The notes beneath the pieces are model-generated. The model did not search any database and was not told the DNA's origin. It saw nothing but the letters and a program-made list of their open reading frames with translations. This document shows, one piece after another, positions 52,258 to 60,547 of a stretch of 64,000 bases of DNA. Position 1 is the stretch's first letter. Each line of letters begins with the position of its first letter. This stretch comes from an uncultured Bacteroidales bacterium (lineage in GTDB: Bacteria > Bacteroidota > Bacteroidia > Bacteroidales > P3), in the NCBI GenBank assembly GCA_944321735.1, contig CALUMK010000002.1, forward strand, positions 62,001-126,000. The letters run 5' to 3'. The position numbers and the translations under genes were made by a program.

Positions 52258-52379
52258 TTTGTGTTTTCTGGCGGCATCTACTTCGTTGCGAAAGGTTCTC
52301 CGCTCGGTCACGTACAAAAGTACGCTCCTTCGCGTTTCACCTTTCGGCGCCTTGTATCTGCTCGCCATAAAAGCACAAA
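52258..52379 (+). repeat. Stop-codon-abutting palindromic element 3 (122 bp)
   Basis: Imperfect inverted arms TTTGTG-TTTTCTGGCG and CGCCATAAAAGCACAAA bound this element, whose left edge is the base right after the nrdJ stop. It contains CTTCGTTGCGA and the core GTCACGTAC-AAAA-GTACGCTCC (52307-52328) in nrdJ sense. The arms differ in sequence from the other two elements, while core and position are shared. Confidence 0.85.
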
Positions 52380-52410
52380 TAGGAGAGGTGGGACTGATTT
52401 GAATATTTTG

Positions 52411-52455
52411 AAGACGAACAGTTTTGGAGGGAATCTGAAGCTGTTCGTCTTTTTT
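52411..52455 (+). terminator. Terminator downstream of nrdJ
   Basis: A perfect 11-bp stem (52411-52421 with 52441-52451) is followed by Ts to 52455. It lies 154 nt beyond the nrdJ stop, on the far side of palindromic element 3, as if the element had been inserted between the gene and its terminator. Confidence 0.8.
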
Positions 52456-52770
52456 ACGAGGCCGTCCGGGTACGGTTAGTACGATGGCCGTTCTATTTTT
52501 CGCTTGCCGATTAGTTTGTTTCTTCGTGTCGGTCGATTTATTTCTCCTCGGCTAGGTCGGTGCAAGATGCTTCGTGGATGTTTAGGACGGGGCGGTTGAT
52601 GGAAAGGCTGCCGGCTGAGGCTGTCTGGCTGGCAAGAATGCAAGAATCGTTTTTGTGCTGGCTGTTTCAAGAAAAAATGTAAATTTGCAAGTTTGGAGGC
52701 GGGTGGTTGGCGTTTGAATGAGAGGATGGGAGAACCGCCGGGAGATTGCAAATTCTAAAAAAGAGACAAT
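52456..52770. other. Intergenic region before glyA
   Basis: No convincing coding frame is present. The stretch ends in the glyA promoter. Antisense frames that enter glyA are shadows of its biased codon use. Confidence 0.5.
52652..52687 (+). promoter_or_regulatory. glyA promoter
   Basis: TTTG (52652-52655) and TAAATTTG (52680-52687) are 24 bp apart, slightly wide, with an exact -7 box. Predicted leader about 78 nt. Confidence 0.55.
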
Positions 52771-54051
52771 ATGCAAAGAGACACGCAGATTTTCGACCTG
52801 ATTCAGCAGGAACGGAAACGTCAGACATCGGGTCTGGAACTGATTGCATCCGAAAACTTCGTATCGGATCAAGTGATGGAAGCCATGGGTTCGGTCATGA
52901 CCAACAAATATGCCGAAGGTTATCCTGGACACCGCTACTATGGCGGTTGCCAGATTGTCGACCAGAGCGAACAGTTGGCTATTGACCGTTTGAAGAAGCT
53001 TTTCGGGGCTGAATACGCCAACGTGCAGCCGCATTCCGGCGCTCAGGCCAACATGGCGGTGTTCATCGCTTGCTTGAAGCCGGGTGATACTTTCATGGGC
53101 TTGGATTTGGCCCACGGCGGTCACCTTTCCCACGGTTCTCCCGTGAACTTCTCGGGGATGACCTATCGTCAGGTGGCTTACCGCGTGAGCGAAGAAACCG
53201 GTACCATCGACTACGACCAGATGGAAAAGACGGCCTTGGAAGAACGTCCCAAGCTGATTGTGGGCGGTGCTTCGGCTTACTCCCGCGACTGGGATTGGAA
53301 ACGCATGCGTGAAATCGCCGACAAGATCGGGGCTATCCTGATGGCCGATATCGCGCATCCGGCTGGTCTGATTGCCTGCGGTTTGTTGAACAATCCTTTG
53401 GAATATTGCCATATCGTGACCAGTACGACGCACAAGACCTTGCGTGGGCCTCGCGGCGGTATCATCATGATGGGCAAGGACTTTGAAAATCCTTGGGGCT
53501 TGAAGACTCCTAAAGGTGTTACCAAGATGATGTCCCAGGTATTGGATTCGGCCGTGTTCCCCGGCGTTCAGGGCGGTCCTCTGGAACATGTCATCGCCGC
53601 CAAGGCCGTGGCTTTCGGCGAATGCTTGACCGATGATTACAAGCGTTATATCCAGCAGGTGAAGAAGAATGCCGCTGTGATGAGCCAGGAATTCATGAAC
53701 CGTGGATACAAGGTGATTAGCGGTGGTACTGACAACCACTTGATGCTGATTGACTTGCGTCCTAAGTTCCCCGAATTGACCGGTAAGGTGGCCGAAAATA
53801 CCTTGGTTCGCGCCGACATCACGATCAACAAGAACATGGTTCCGTTCGACAGCCGTTCGGCTTTCTCTACCAGCGGTATCCGCGTAGGGGCTCCTGCCGT
53901 TACCACCCGTGGCCTGAAGGAAGACGATATGAAGGTGGTTGTTGACTTGATCGACCAGGTTCTCTGCGATGTGAACAACGAAGCCGTTATCGAAAAGGTA
54001 AGGAAGACGGTGAACGAGATGATGAGCAACCGTCCTTTGTTCGCTTGGTAA
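52771..54051 (+). CDS. glyA: Serine hydroxymethyltransferase
   Basis: GlyA interconverts serine and glycine with tetrahydrofolate, the main one-carbon source. The 426-residue enzyme shows [20 protein letters not shown], the PLP lysine K222 in [15 protein letters not shown], and [12 protein letters not shown]. Length is normal. It is a single-gene unit with its own promoter and a strong terminator, and its codon use suggests high expression. Confidence 0.97.
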   Translation: MQRDTQIFDLIQQERKRQTSGLELIASENFVSDQVMEAMGSVMTNKYAEGYPGHRYYGGCQIVDQSEQLAIDRLKKLFGAEYANVQPHSGAQANMAVFIACLKPGDTFMGLDLAHGGHLSHGSPVNFSGMTYRQVAYRVSEETGTIDYDQMEKTALEERPKLIVGGASAYSRDWDWKRMREIADKIGAILMADIAHPAGLIACGLLNNPLEYCHIVTSTTHKTLRGPRGGIIMMGKDFENPWGLKTPKGVTKMMSQVLDSAVFPGVQGGPLEHVIAAKAVAFGECLTDDYKRYIQQVKKNAAVMSQEFMNRGYKVISGGTDNHLMLIDLRPKFPELTGKVAENTLVRADITINKNMVPFDSRSAFSTSGIRVGAPAVTTRGLKEDDMKVVVDLIDQVLCDVNNEAVIEKVRKTVNEMMSNRPLFAW

Positions 54052-54166
54052 TCGGAAATTTTAAAAGGCGGGTTCTGCCAGTCGGCTCGTCTGGTTTCCC
54101 CTCGGGCGAACCAGGTTTGCCTTGAAGGGTGGGCTTCAGGCTTGGTTTATGAATGCGCCTTATGCA

Positions 54167-54201
54167 AAAGAGCCGCTTTGCGTCATGCAAGGCGGCTCTT
54201 T
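54167..54201 (+). terminator. Terminator after glyA
   Basis: AAAGAGCCGC (54167-54176) pairs with GCGGCTCTTT (54192-54201), extended inward to a 15-bp stem with one G-U pair and a 5-nt loop. It lies between convergent genes and could work on both strands. Confidence 0.75.
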
Positions 54202-54261
54202 CTCGTATTGGATTGCGCTTGCAAAGTCACGTTAAATTTCAAGTCGGGATTCGTAGTCGGT

Positions 54262-55620
54262 TCATTTTTGTGCTTTTGTAGTTGTTCGATTGGGGAGGTG
54301 CAAATCAATATATACGGGCAGGTGGTCGCTGTAGCCGCCCAGGTGCTTGGCCCCGTAGAAAGTGCGGAAGGGTTTGATGCCCATGTAACGTTCGTCGTTT
54401 TGGATCAGGAATCCTCGGGCGAACACGAAGGCTCCTCCGTCTTTAATCCACGGCAGGACATGCCGGTTGAGGATGATATGGTCTATCGTGCTCCATTCCT
54501 CGCGGAACTTATGGCTGCCGATGGCGTGGCGGGCGAAGCGGGCTTGCCAGGCAGGGGATGCCATCAGGTTCAGGTAAGGCGGGGAGCGGAGCGGGGCAAG
54601 GACGCTGTCTTCGGCGGTGGTGTTGAGGTCTCCCATGGCTAGGATGAAAGCGGTGCTGTCTTTGCTGTACAGGCTGTCCATGTGCCGTCGCAAGAGGCGG
54701 GCGGCGGCAGCCCGTTTGTGGTTGGTTTCGAGGACACCGCCGTATTTGGACGGAAAGTGGCAGATGAAGAAGTGCAGCGTGATTTTCCTGGGATGGGTAG
54801 TTCCCCGGGGCTGGGTTTGGTTTGTTTCAAGGAAAAGGTTTTTGTCTTGCCGGAGTTCCGGTCTTTCCTTGGCCATATGGGCTTGTTGGGCCAAGAGGTC
54901 TTCTTTGGCCGGGTATGCCAATGATGGGTTTGCCAATGGTGGGTTCCTCGTTTGGATGTTTCCTGCGATTAATATAGCCCGGACATAAAGGATATCCCTC
55001 GTCCGTGCCACGCTGTCCGGAGGAATGACCAAGGCAATCGGGTAGGCGGTGTCAATTCTCAGCAGGTCTTTCCGGTAGAGCAGTGCCACGTCGATTCCTC
55101 TTGGATCCGGGCTTTCGAAGTGCACGAAGTCGAAGCCTTTGTAGCGCAAGGGCGTTCCCCGGCAGAGTTCCCTGAGGACACGGGCGTTCTCCACTTCGGC
55201 CAGGCCTGTCGCGGCCAACGGGCATTCGGCATCCAACGCGGCAATCACTTTGAAGAGGCGGTTTCTTTTGTTGGCATACTTGGCATGACCCCAGCCTTTG
55301 ATGCCGGACGGGGTGAAATCCTGGTCGTTCTTGGCCGAATCGTGCCAGCAGTCGAAGAAATTCTCCATATTGTAAAAGGCGATGCGGAAAGCGGAGGTGT
55401 CGTCCCTTGCTAGGGTATCAGGGGGTTGTGAGGAACGGCTTGCCGCAGCGGGAGCCGTTGCTTGAGGATGGTGTGGAATGGCATGGCGCGCGTCCTGGAT
55501 GCCAGGATGGATTTCGGCAGGCTCGCCGGAAGAGAAGTCCGGAATCGCTCCGTAGGGAAGAGCGGCTTGTCCTAAGATGAAAAGCCAGAGGATGAAGCAG
55601 AACAGGTACAGCGTTTTCAT
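54262..55620 (-). CDS. Secreted endonuclease/exonuclease/phosphatase-family protein
   Basis: This 452-residue protein has a signal peptide (MKTLYLFCFILWLFILGQA) and a low-complexity linker (about residues 25-75), then a DNase I-like domain starting FRIAFYNMENFFD. Metal and catalytic motifs are GLAEVENA, GIDVALLYR, AMGDLNTTAEDS and YSDHLPVYIDL. It could cleave nucleic acids or phosphoesters outside the cytoplasm, with substrate unknown. A 60-residue insertion (about 225-285) with a near-repeat NPPLANPSLA precedes the FFICHFPSKYGG strand and is unusual for the family. Confidence 0.87.
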   Translation of the reverse strand: MKTLYLFCFILWLFILGQAALPYGAIPDFSSGEPAEIHPGIQDARHAIPHHPQATAPAAASRSSQPPDTLARDDTSAFRIAFYNMENFFDCWHDSAKNDQDFTPSGIKGWGHAKYANKRNRLFKVIAALDAECPLAATGLAEVENARVLRELCRGTPLRYKGFDFVHFESPDPRGIDVALLYRKDLLRIDTAYPIALVIPPDSVARTRDILYVRAILIAGNIQTRNPPLANPSLAYPAKEDLLAQQAHMAKERPELRQDKNLFLETNQTQPRGTTHPRKITLHFFICHFPSKYGGVLETNHKRAAAARLLRRHMDSLYSKDSTAFILAMGDLNTTAEDSVLAPLRSPPYLNLMASPAWQARFARHAIGSHKFREEWSTIDHIILNRHVLPWIKDGGAFVFARGFLIQNDERYMGIKPFRTFYGAKHLGGYSDHLPVYIDLHLPNRTTTKAQK

Positions 55621-55919
55621 GCAATATTTTTTGGATTATTGGTTTATTTTCAAAAGGAATGCCCGCAAGGGATAAACCCTTTTGCTTGGGCAAAGTACTA
55701 TGCTTTTGATTCGAAAAGCCAGCGGATTAACATAAAAAACTTTAAAATTTCGATTTCTTAACATGGGAAATCCGCTGCTTGGATTTTCGATCCGGTTTGC
55801 CAAACTTGTCTTTCGGCTGGGATACTTCATTTTGGCCGGGAAAGATTCGGGTTTCCGGCTTTTCCTCATTTTTTCATCGCTTTCGGAGAGGAAATAGCTG
55901 GGCAAGCCGTGTTTTTTGC
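55621..55919. other. Divergent intergenic region
   Basis: No coding frame is supported. GTACTTTG on the minus strand (near 55690) resembles a -7 box for the secreted nuclease but is one base short of the consensus spacing. The rest is AT-rich and featureless. Confidence 0.4.
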
Positions 55920-55927
55920 TAACTTCG
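55920..55927 (+). promoter_or_regulatory. -7 box of small lipoprotein gene
   Basis: TAACTTCG fits TAnnTTCG. The transcript would start near 55933, about 95 nt before the lipoprotein ATG, excluding the upstream in-frame start at 55909. Confidence 0.4.
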
Positions 55928-56028
55928 CGCTTCCTTTCGGGACGAGGCAGGGAAAAGTCCCGGGTTTCATGACGCAGAGGAACTTGCCTCATCGTTTTTC
56001 CCTGATTGGTACAAAAAAACTAATTGTT

Positions 56029-56550
56029 ATGCGTTTGATTTTGTCGGTTCTGATTCCGCTTTTCCTTTTGGCTTCCTGCGAGAAGGAAAAGGAAAACATC
56101 CAGCTTCCGTTGAATGACCTCTCCGGTGAATATACATTGGTGTATGTGGGCTCGCAAAGCGATGGGAGAGATAGCAATCTGACACAGTATTGCGGTGGGA
56201 AATACGAGTTGTGCGTTGCATCCCAGGTGCTACCGGGGCAGTATTCTCCTTATGGTTTAGTGAGCTGTTCGGCGAAGGCGGATAGCTTGCTGCTCGATTT
56301 CCAATATCAGCGGCCTATTGTGTTGGACGAGGAGGGGCTGGATACGGTTCTCTGTTACCGGGGCAGCCGGAGGGTGCAGTACGATCCGGCTTGTCATGCG
56401 CTTGCCGATTCCTTGCTGGTAGGTATCGGGAATACGGTAAACTGGACCCTGTTTGCGCATAAGGACCATCTGCTCTTGCAGACCGATCGCGGTCCGCGGG
56501 GCGATTACCGCTATTTCCGTTTCGAGCCTTCGGGGCGAAGCCGGGATTGA
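56029..56550 (+). CDS. Small hypothetical lipoprotein
   Basis: This 173-residue protein has a signal peptide and lipobox (RLILSVLIPLFLLASC, then EKEKENIQ), predicting an outer-membrane or periplasmic lipoprotein. The mature part (GEYTLVYVGSQSDGRD onward) looks like a small beta-rich domain of the lipocalin-like type seen in Bacteroidetes, but no family is certain. ATG 56029 begins the signal peptide. A hairpin terminator follows at 56581-56611. Confidence 0.7.
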   Translation: MRLILSVLIPLFLLASCEKEKENIQLPLNDLSGEYTLVYVGSQSDGRDSNLTQYCGGKYELCVASQVLPGQYSPYGLVSCSAKADSLLLDFQYQRPIVLDEEGLDTVLCYRGSRRVQYDPACHALADSLLVGIGNTVNWTLFAHKDHLLLQTDRGPRGDYRYFRFEPSGRSRD

Positions 56551-56580
56551 GGAAGGAAGCGACCGTTTCTGAGGACGGCC

Positions 56581-56611
56581 TTTCCAGTGAGGCTCGCTGG
56601 AAATGATTTTT
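56581..56611 (+). terminator. Terminator after small lipoprotein gene
   Basis: TTTCCAG (56581-56587) pairs with CTGGAAA (56597-56603), extendable to 10 bp with a 3-nt loop, then TGATTTTTA. Confidence 0.65.
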
Positions 56612-56634
56612 AGGATTTATTAAAATTCAAGAAT

Positions 56635-57093
56635 ATGTACGAAGAAAGAGTTGCCTTGGCAGCGGAACTGCATAAGCAGGGTCATAACTGCTGCCAGTCG
56701 GTCGTGGCCGCTTTCGGCGACCTCTATGGTTTTACTCGTGAACAGTGCCTCAAGATGTCGGCGGCTTACGGTGGCGGCATCGGCCGTATGAAAGAGACTT
56801 GCGGTGCGGCTTTGGGCCTGTTCATGCTGGCCGGTTTGGAAACCGGTTCTGTTCTGCCCCACGATCCGGAGGGACAGAAGAAGACCTATGCTTTGGTGCA
56901 GGAATTGGCCAAGGAGTTCATCAAGCGGAACGGGGCTTTGCGTTGCGCCGACTTGCTCGATTTGCCCAAGGCTCCCACGCCGGAAAGCCCGAATCCGGAT
57001 GCCGACGGCCGGTATTATTTTCTGCCCTGCAACCGCAAGGTGCAGATAGCCGCTGAAATCTGGTGTGAATACTTGGATAAGCTGCGGGCCTGA
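56635..57093 (+). CDS. C_GCAxxG_C_C family protein
   Basis: This 152-residue protein belongs to a family named for its cysteine motif, seen here as ETCGAALGLFMLAG. Further cysteines are at NCCQSVV (C19, C20), LRCADLL and LPCNRK. Such proteins are suspected redox or metal-binding proteins, often encoded beside transporters or radical enzymes, but the function is unknown. It has no signal peptide. The LysO-type exporter gene starts 11 nt downstream, so the two are likely co-transcribed. Confidence 0.87.
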   Translation: MYEERVALAAELHKQGHNCCQSVVAAFGDLYGFTREQCLKMSAAYGGGIGRMKETCGAALGLFMLAGLETGSVLPHDPEGQKKTYALVQELAKEFIKRNGALRCADLLDLPKAPTPESPNPDADGRYYFLPCNRKVQIAAEIWCEYLDKLRA

Positions 57094-57104
57094 GAGGATA
57101 GCGG

Positions 57105-58106
57105 ATGTTCAGTTTGAAAGTTATCGGGGTGATGGCGACAGGGGTTCTGCTCGGCTGGATCGGCCGGAATCTCTGTCGCTTCGCTTTTTTAGGGAAGACT
57201 ATTTTCTGCACGGTACTGCTTCTGCTGTTCTGGATGGGCGTGGAAGTGGGGAGCAATCCGTATATCACGCAGAATATAGTCCGTTTGGGTGGGCAATCCT
57301 TGCTGCTGTCGGCTGCCGGTACGTTGGGGAGCATTCTATTGGCCAAATGGGTTTATTCCCGTTTCTTTTCCGGTTCTCTCGGAAAGAGGCTCGTCGAAGA
57401 AGGCGAATCCGCAGAGGCGCGGAGGAATGGTTCAGTTCCGGAGACAGATGTTAGGAATGATTCCCAAGAGGGCTCGTCTTGGAAGAGCACGCTTCTGACC
57501 CTGGGTGCCTTTGTCCTTGGGTGTTTCATCGGCTACGGCGTATCGCTGCCCGAGGGCTTCAAAGAATGGGATATCAGTCTTTATATCCTCTATGCCTTGA
57601 TGTTTCAGGTGGGATTGAACATAGGAAGCGACCCGAAGATCAAGGAGACTTTGCGGCAGGTTCGGCCTCGTCTGCTGCTGGTGCCCGTGGCTACGTGGAC
57701 GGGTACTCTGCTTTTCTGTGCCTTGGCCTCTTTCCTGCTCGTTCGATGGAGTCTTTGGGACTGCCTGGCCGTGGGCAGCGGTTTTGCGTATTATTCCTTG
57801 TCCTCGATTCTGATTACCGAGCTCAAGAGCGCGAGCCTGGGATTGACCGCCGCCACGGAATTGGGTGTCATCGCCTTGATGGCCAATATCCTTAGGGAAA
57901 TCATCACGATTGTGGGCGCGCCTTTTTTTGTTAAGTATTTTGGAAAGCTGGCACCGATCTGCGCCGGAGGCGCTACTACAATGGACACCACTTTGCCGGC
58001 TGTCACGCAGGCTTGCGGCAAGGAATGGGTGTTCGTTTCGATGTTCCATGCCGTCTTGGTGGATTTGAGCGTGCCCTTTCTGGTTTCGTTCTTTTGTTCT
58101 TTGTGA
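57105..58106 (+). CDS. LysO-type (DUF340) membrane exporter
   Basis: This 333-residue integral membrane protein has two parts. The N-terminal module (about residues 1-95, with FWMGVEVGSNPYI) and the C-terminal module (about 125-333, with MFQVGLNIGSDPKIK, GSGFAYYSLSSILITEL and GGATTMDTTLPAVTQACG) repeat the 'VGxxIGS/VGSN' signature. A polar linker (about 96-124) separates them. In E. coli LysO exports lysine. Substrate here is inferred. It forms a probable operon with the C_GCAxxG_C_C gene. Confidence 0.88.
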   Translation: MFSLKVIGVMATGVLLGWIGRNLCRFAFLGKTIFCTVLLLLFWMGVEVGSNPYITQNIVRLGGQSLLLSAAGTLGSILLAKWVYSRFFSGSLGKRLVEEGESAEARRNGSVPETDVRNDSQEGSSWKSTLLTLGAFVLGCFIGYGVSLPEGFKEWDISLYILYALMFQVGLNIGSDPKIKETLRQVRPRLLLVPVATWTGTLLFCALASFLLVRWSLWDCLAVGSGFAYYSLSSILITELKSASLGLTAATELGVIALMANILREIITIVGAPFFVKYFGKLAPICAGGATTMDTTLPAVTQACGKEWVFVSMFHAVLVDLSVPFLVSFFCSL

Positions 58107-58215
58107 CCGTTGGCGGGATTCGGACTCTGGCGGATGCGTTGGCCGAAGCGGATGTTTCACCGGTAAGATGATTGCGATGCGGGTCGGGAAAGATGGGGCG
58201 GAAGGGGAAGCCCGC

Positions 58216-58875
58216 TTATTCGGCTTCCTCAAGAAGGATCCTTTCCTCTTCAAACCGTTTTTGGCATCGGGGTACATCCGATAGGCGTACCGAAAGCCAA
58301 AGTCGGCATTCCATGTCGGCTTCCTGCCGCAACACTTGCAGTTGCAATTCCTTGACAAGTCGCATGGCTAGGTTCATCTGTTCGTAGGGAAAACGTGTCA
58401 GGAACTGCTTCGTCACGATTTTTTCCGTTTTCTCGGCTTGTTGCAAGGCGTCGGCCGTGGCGGTCTTGTAGGCATTGATCAAGCCGGAAGTGCCTAATTT
58501 GATGCCGCCGAAATAACGCACGACCACGACCAATACATTGGTGAGCCCCGCCGAAAGAATCTGCCCGTGGATAGGACGGCCTGCCGTGCCGGAAGGCTCC
58601 CCGTCGTCGTTGGCTCGGTATGACTCCTGCCGCGCCCCCAGGATATAGGCGTAGCAATGATGCCGGGCATCGAAATACTCCTTGTGCAAGGCTTCTAGAT
58701 GGTTTTTGATCTGGTCTTCGTTTTCAACCGGGTAGGCGAAAGCCAGGAATTTGCTGCCCTTTTCCTTGTATAGCCCCTGGGCGGGCGAAGCCAAGGTCAG
58801 ATAGGTGTCCCGGCAGATTTCTGTTTCGGCCGGTTCTTGGCCTTTTTTCCCCGTGTTCGCCTTTTTTGCCGCCAT
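58216..58875 (-). CDS. YigZ/IMPACT family protein
   Basis: This 219-residue protein has the UPF0029 N-terminal domain (about residues 25-135, with KGSKFLAFAYPV, DARHHCYAYILG, DDGEPSGTAGRPI and VVRYFGGIKLGTSGL) and a DUF1949-type C-terminal domain. The family is widespread, with proposed links to translation or proline metabolism but no settled reaction. A Lys- and Gly-rich tail of about 15 residues opens the protein. It lies 18 nt downstream of ribD and is probably in its operon. Confidence 0.92.
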   Translation of the reverse strand: MAAKKANTGKKGQEPAETEICRDTYLTLASPAQGLYKEKGSKFLAFAYPVENEDQIKNHLEALHKEYFDARHHCYAYILGARQESYRANDDGEPSGTAGRPIHGQILSAGLTNVLVVVVRYFGGIKLGTSGLINAYKTATADALQQAEKTEKIVTKQFLTRFPYEQMNLAMRLVKELQLQVLRQEADMECRLWLSVRLSDVPRCQKRFEEERILLEEAE

Positions 58876-58893
58876 GCTTTGGTAAATGCCGTA

Positions 58894-60117
58894 TTAAATG
58901 AGCCTGTCGGATGCCTTATTCCTATACACGTGTACCCATTCGCTGCCGTATTGGGCGAAGCTGTAGGGCTTGGAAGGCGGGATACGGGGCGCGGCATAGC
59001 CACCGCCCAGATCCTTGTCGGAGATGAAGACCCGGATTTCGTCCCAGTGGTCGCCCACGATGAAAGATTGCAGCAATGCCGCGCCTCCTTCCACGATCAG
59101 CGAGCCGATTCTTTCCTTCTGCAGTCCCCGCAAGTAGGCGGCTGCCATTTCCGGCCAGGCCGTGGTGACTTTGACGGGAACGATTTTAAGGCTTTCGTTG
59201 CCTAATCCCGGCCAGTCGGCCAGGAAACGGTATTCGTCGAAACGGGTGCCGTCCACGAACAGCAGTGTCCGCTGGGTCCGGTCGAAGAAACGCAGCGGCA
59301 GTTTGCCGGCCAGTTCGGGTGAAGGCTTGTCGGGCAGGCCGTTTTCCGTCAGATAAGTATGGATGTATTTCAGGATTTTCCCATGCAGGTCGGTGCTGAC
59401 CCTCAATGGCTGTTTGCCCCGGAACATGCGGGCGTTGAGCCTTGGGTTGTCGGCCAGGATGGTGCCTGTTCCCACCATGATGGCATCTTCTTCGACACGG
59501 TAGGCATGGTTGAGCACTTGCAGGCTCTTTCCGGTAATCAGGCAGGGTTTGCCTTGGGAACGGGACAGGTATCCATCGGACGATTGGGCCCATTTGAGGA
59601 TTACGTACGGGCGGTTTTTGGTGACGTGAGTAAAGAAACGGCGGAAAGTTTCCATGCCTTCCTGTTCCAGGAAATGTTCGTGGACTTCCACCCCGGCTTC
59701 GCGCAGCATCTGGATTCCTTTTCCGTTCACTTCCGGATTGGGGTCTCCGCAGCTGACCACGACGCGGGGAATGCCCGTTTCGATGATTTTCTTGGCGCAA
59801 GGAGGGGTCTTGCCGTAGTGGGCGCAAGGTTCCAGCGACACGTACAAGGTGCTTTGGCGCAGCAAATCTTCCGGCTTCAGCCCGGTCTGCCTGCATAAGA
59901 CAGCGACGGTGGCGTTAGGTGTCAGGACCGAGTTTATCGCATTGACTTCGGCATGGGCTTCGCCGTACTGATGATGGAATCCCTCGCCGATAATCCTGTC
60001 TTGGTAAACAATGACGCAGCCCACCATGGGATTGGGGCTGACGTAGCCTCTTCCTAAGGCTGCCAGTTCAAACGCCCGGCGCATGAACGTTTCTTGGGGT
60101 TGAAAACTTGTCTGCAT
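58894..60117 (-). CDS. ribD: Bifunctional riboflavin biosynthesis protein RibD
   Basis: RibD deaminates and then reduces the pyrimidine intermediate of riboflavin synthesis. The 407-residue enzyme has the deaminase domain (about residues 8-150) with zinc ligands H55-A-E57 in GEAHAEVNAI and PCAHYGKTPPC, and a C-terminal reductase domain (about 155-390). The reductase part contains a longer insert than E. coli RibD around NGLPDKPSPELAGKLPL. The frame opens at a GTG (60135), but the -7 box at 60141-60148 would put the transcript start there, so ATG 60117 is preferred. Confidence 0.94.
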   Translation of the reverse strand: MQTSFQPQETFMRRAFELAALGRGYVSPNPMVGCVIVYQDRIIGEGFHHQYGEAHAEVNAINSVLTPNATVAVLCRQTGLKPEDLLRQSTLYVSLEPCAHYGKTPPCAKKIIETGIPRVVVSCGDPNPEVNGKGIQMLREAGVEVHEHFLEQEGMETFRRFFTHVTKNRPYVILKWAQSSDGYLSRSQGKPCLITGKSLQVLNHAYRVEEDAIMVGTGTILADNPRLNARMFRGKQPLRVSTDLHGKILKYIHTYLTENGLPDKPSPELAGKLPLRFFDRTQRTLLFVDGTRFDEYRFLADWPGLGNESLKIVPVKVTTAWPEMAAAYLRGLQKERIGSLIVEGGAALLQSFIVGDHWDEIRVFISDKDLGGGYAAPRIPPSKPYSFAQYGSEWVHVYRNKASDRLI

Positions 60118-60140
60118 GAAGCCGATATTTTGCACGGGGG

Positions 60141-60148
60141 CAAATGTA
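60141..60148 (-). promoter_or_regulatory. -7 box of ribD
   Basis: On the minus strand this reads TACATTTG, an exact consensus match. Transcription would begin near 60134. The leader is too short for an FMN riboswitch, and no such element is recognisable. Confidence 0.45.
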
Positions 60149-60363
60149 CTGCATTCTATTGATATTTTGTCGGGCTGCGTTCTGTAAAACGTTTTTTTTT
60201 ATTTGTTTGGATTTTGTCCTGTTTTGTCGTTCAAATAAAATGGATTGTCTGGATGTACGGTTTGAAGAGGAGCGTTGTTGGCGCAATGCAGGGCGAACGC
60301 CCGACGGCGTTGTCGAAGATGTACGGCTTGGGCGGATGGATTTTCCATGCTAAGATAGAGTGC
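60149..60363. other. Divergent intergenic region
   Basis: This stretch between the ribD -7 box and the efflux promoters holds no convincing coding frame. A short GGGCGAACGCCC palindrome lies near 60291-60302. Nothing else is recognised. Confidence 0.45.
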
Positions 60364-60394
60364 TTGCGTTTTATACAATAATTTCATAATTTTG
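60364..60394 (+). promoter_or_regulatory. Distal promoter P1 of efflux operon
   Basis: TTG (60364-60366) and TAATTTTG (60387-60394) are 20 bp apart, both in good agreement with the consensus. Transcription start predicted near 60400. Confidence 0.6.
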
Positions 60395-60434
60395 TCGTGG
60401 AAGGGTGGATGGTTGTCGAAAAGGAACGGAGGCA

Positions 60435-60468
60435 ATTGTTCCCCGATAAAAAAAATCACATACATTTG
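60435..60468 (+). promoter_or_regulatory. Proximal promoter P2 of efflux operon
   Basis: ATTG (60435-60438) and TACATTTG (60461-60468) are 22 bp apart. Together with P1 this makes tandem promoters about 74 bp apart. P2 places the TolC start codon at 60548 or 60551. Confidence 0.6.
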
Positions 60469-60547
60469 CAATGCCGGCAGGCAAGGTCGCAGAATCGTAT
60501 TGTTTTTTAGGTCGATTTTCCCGAAGAACTTTGATTGCTGGAAGCAA

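Noticed and set aside
49531-52368. A 945-codon open frame antisense to nrdJ
   Set aside because: It is in codon-for-codon register with nrdJ, which avoids TTA, CTA and TCA codons. The antisense strand therefore lacks stops. Its translation looks like no protein family.
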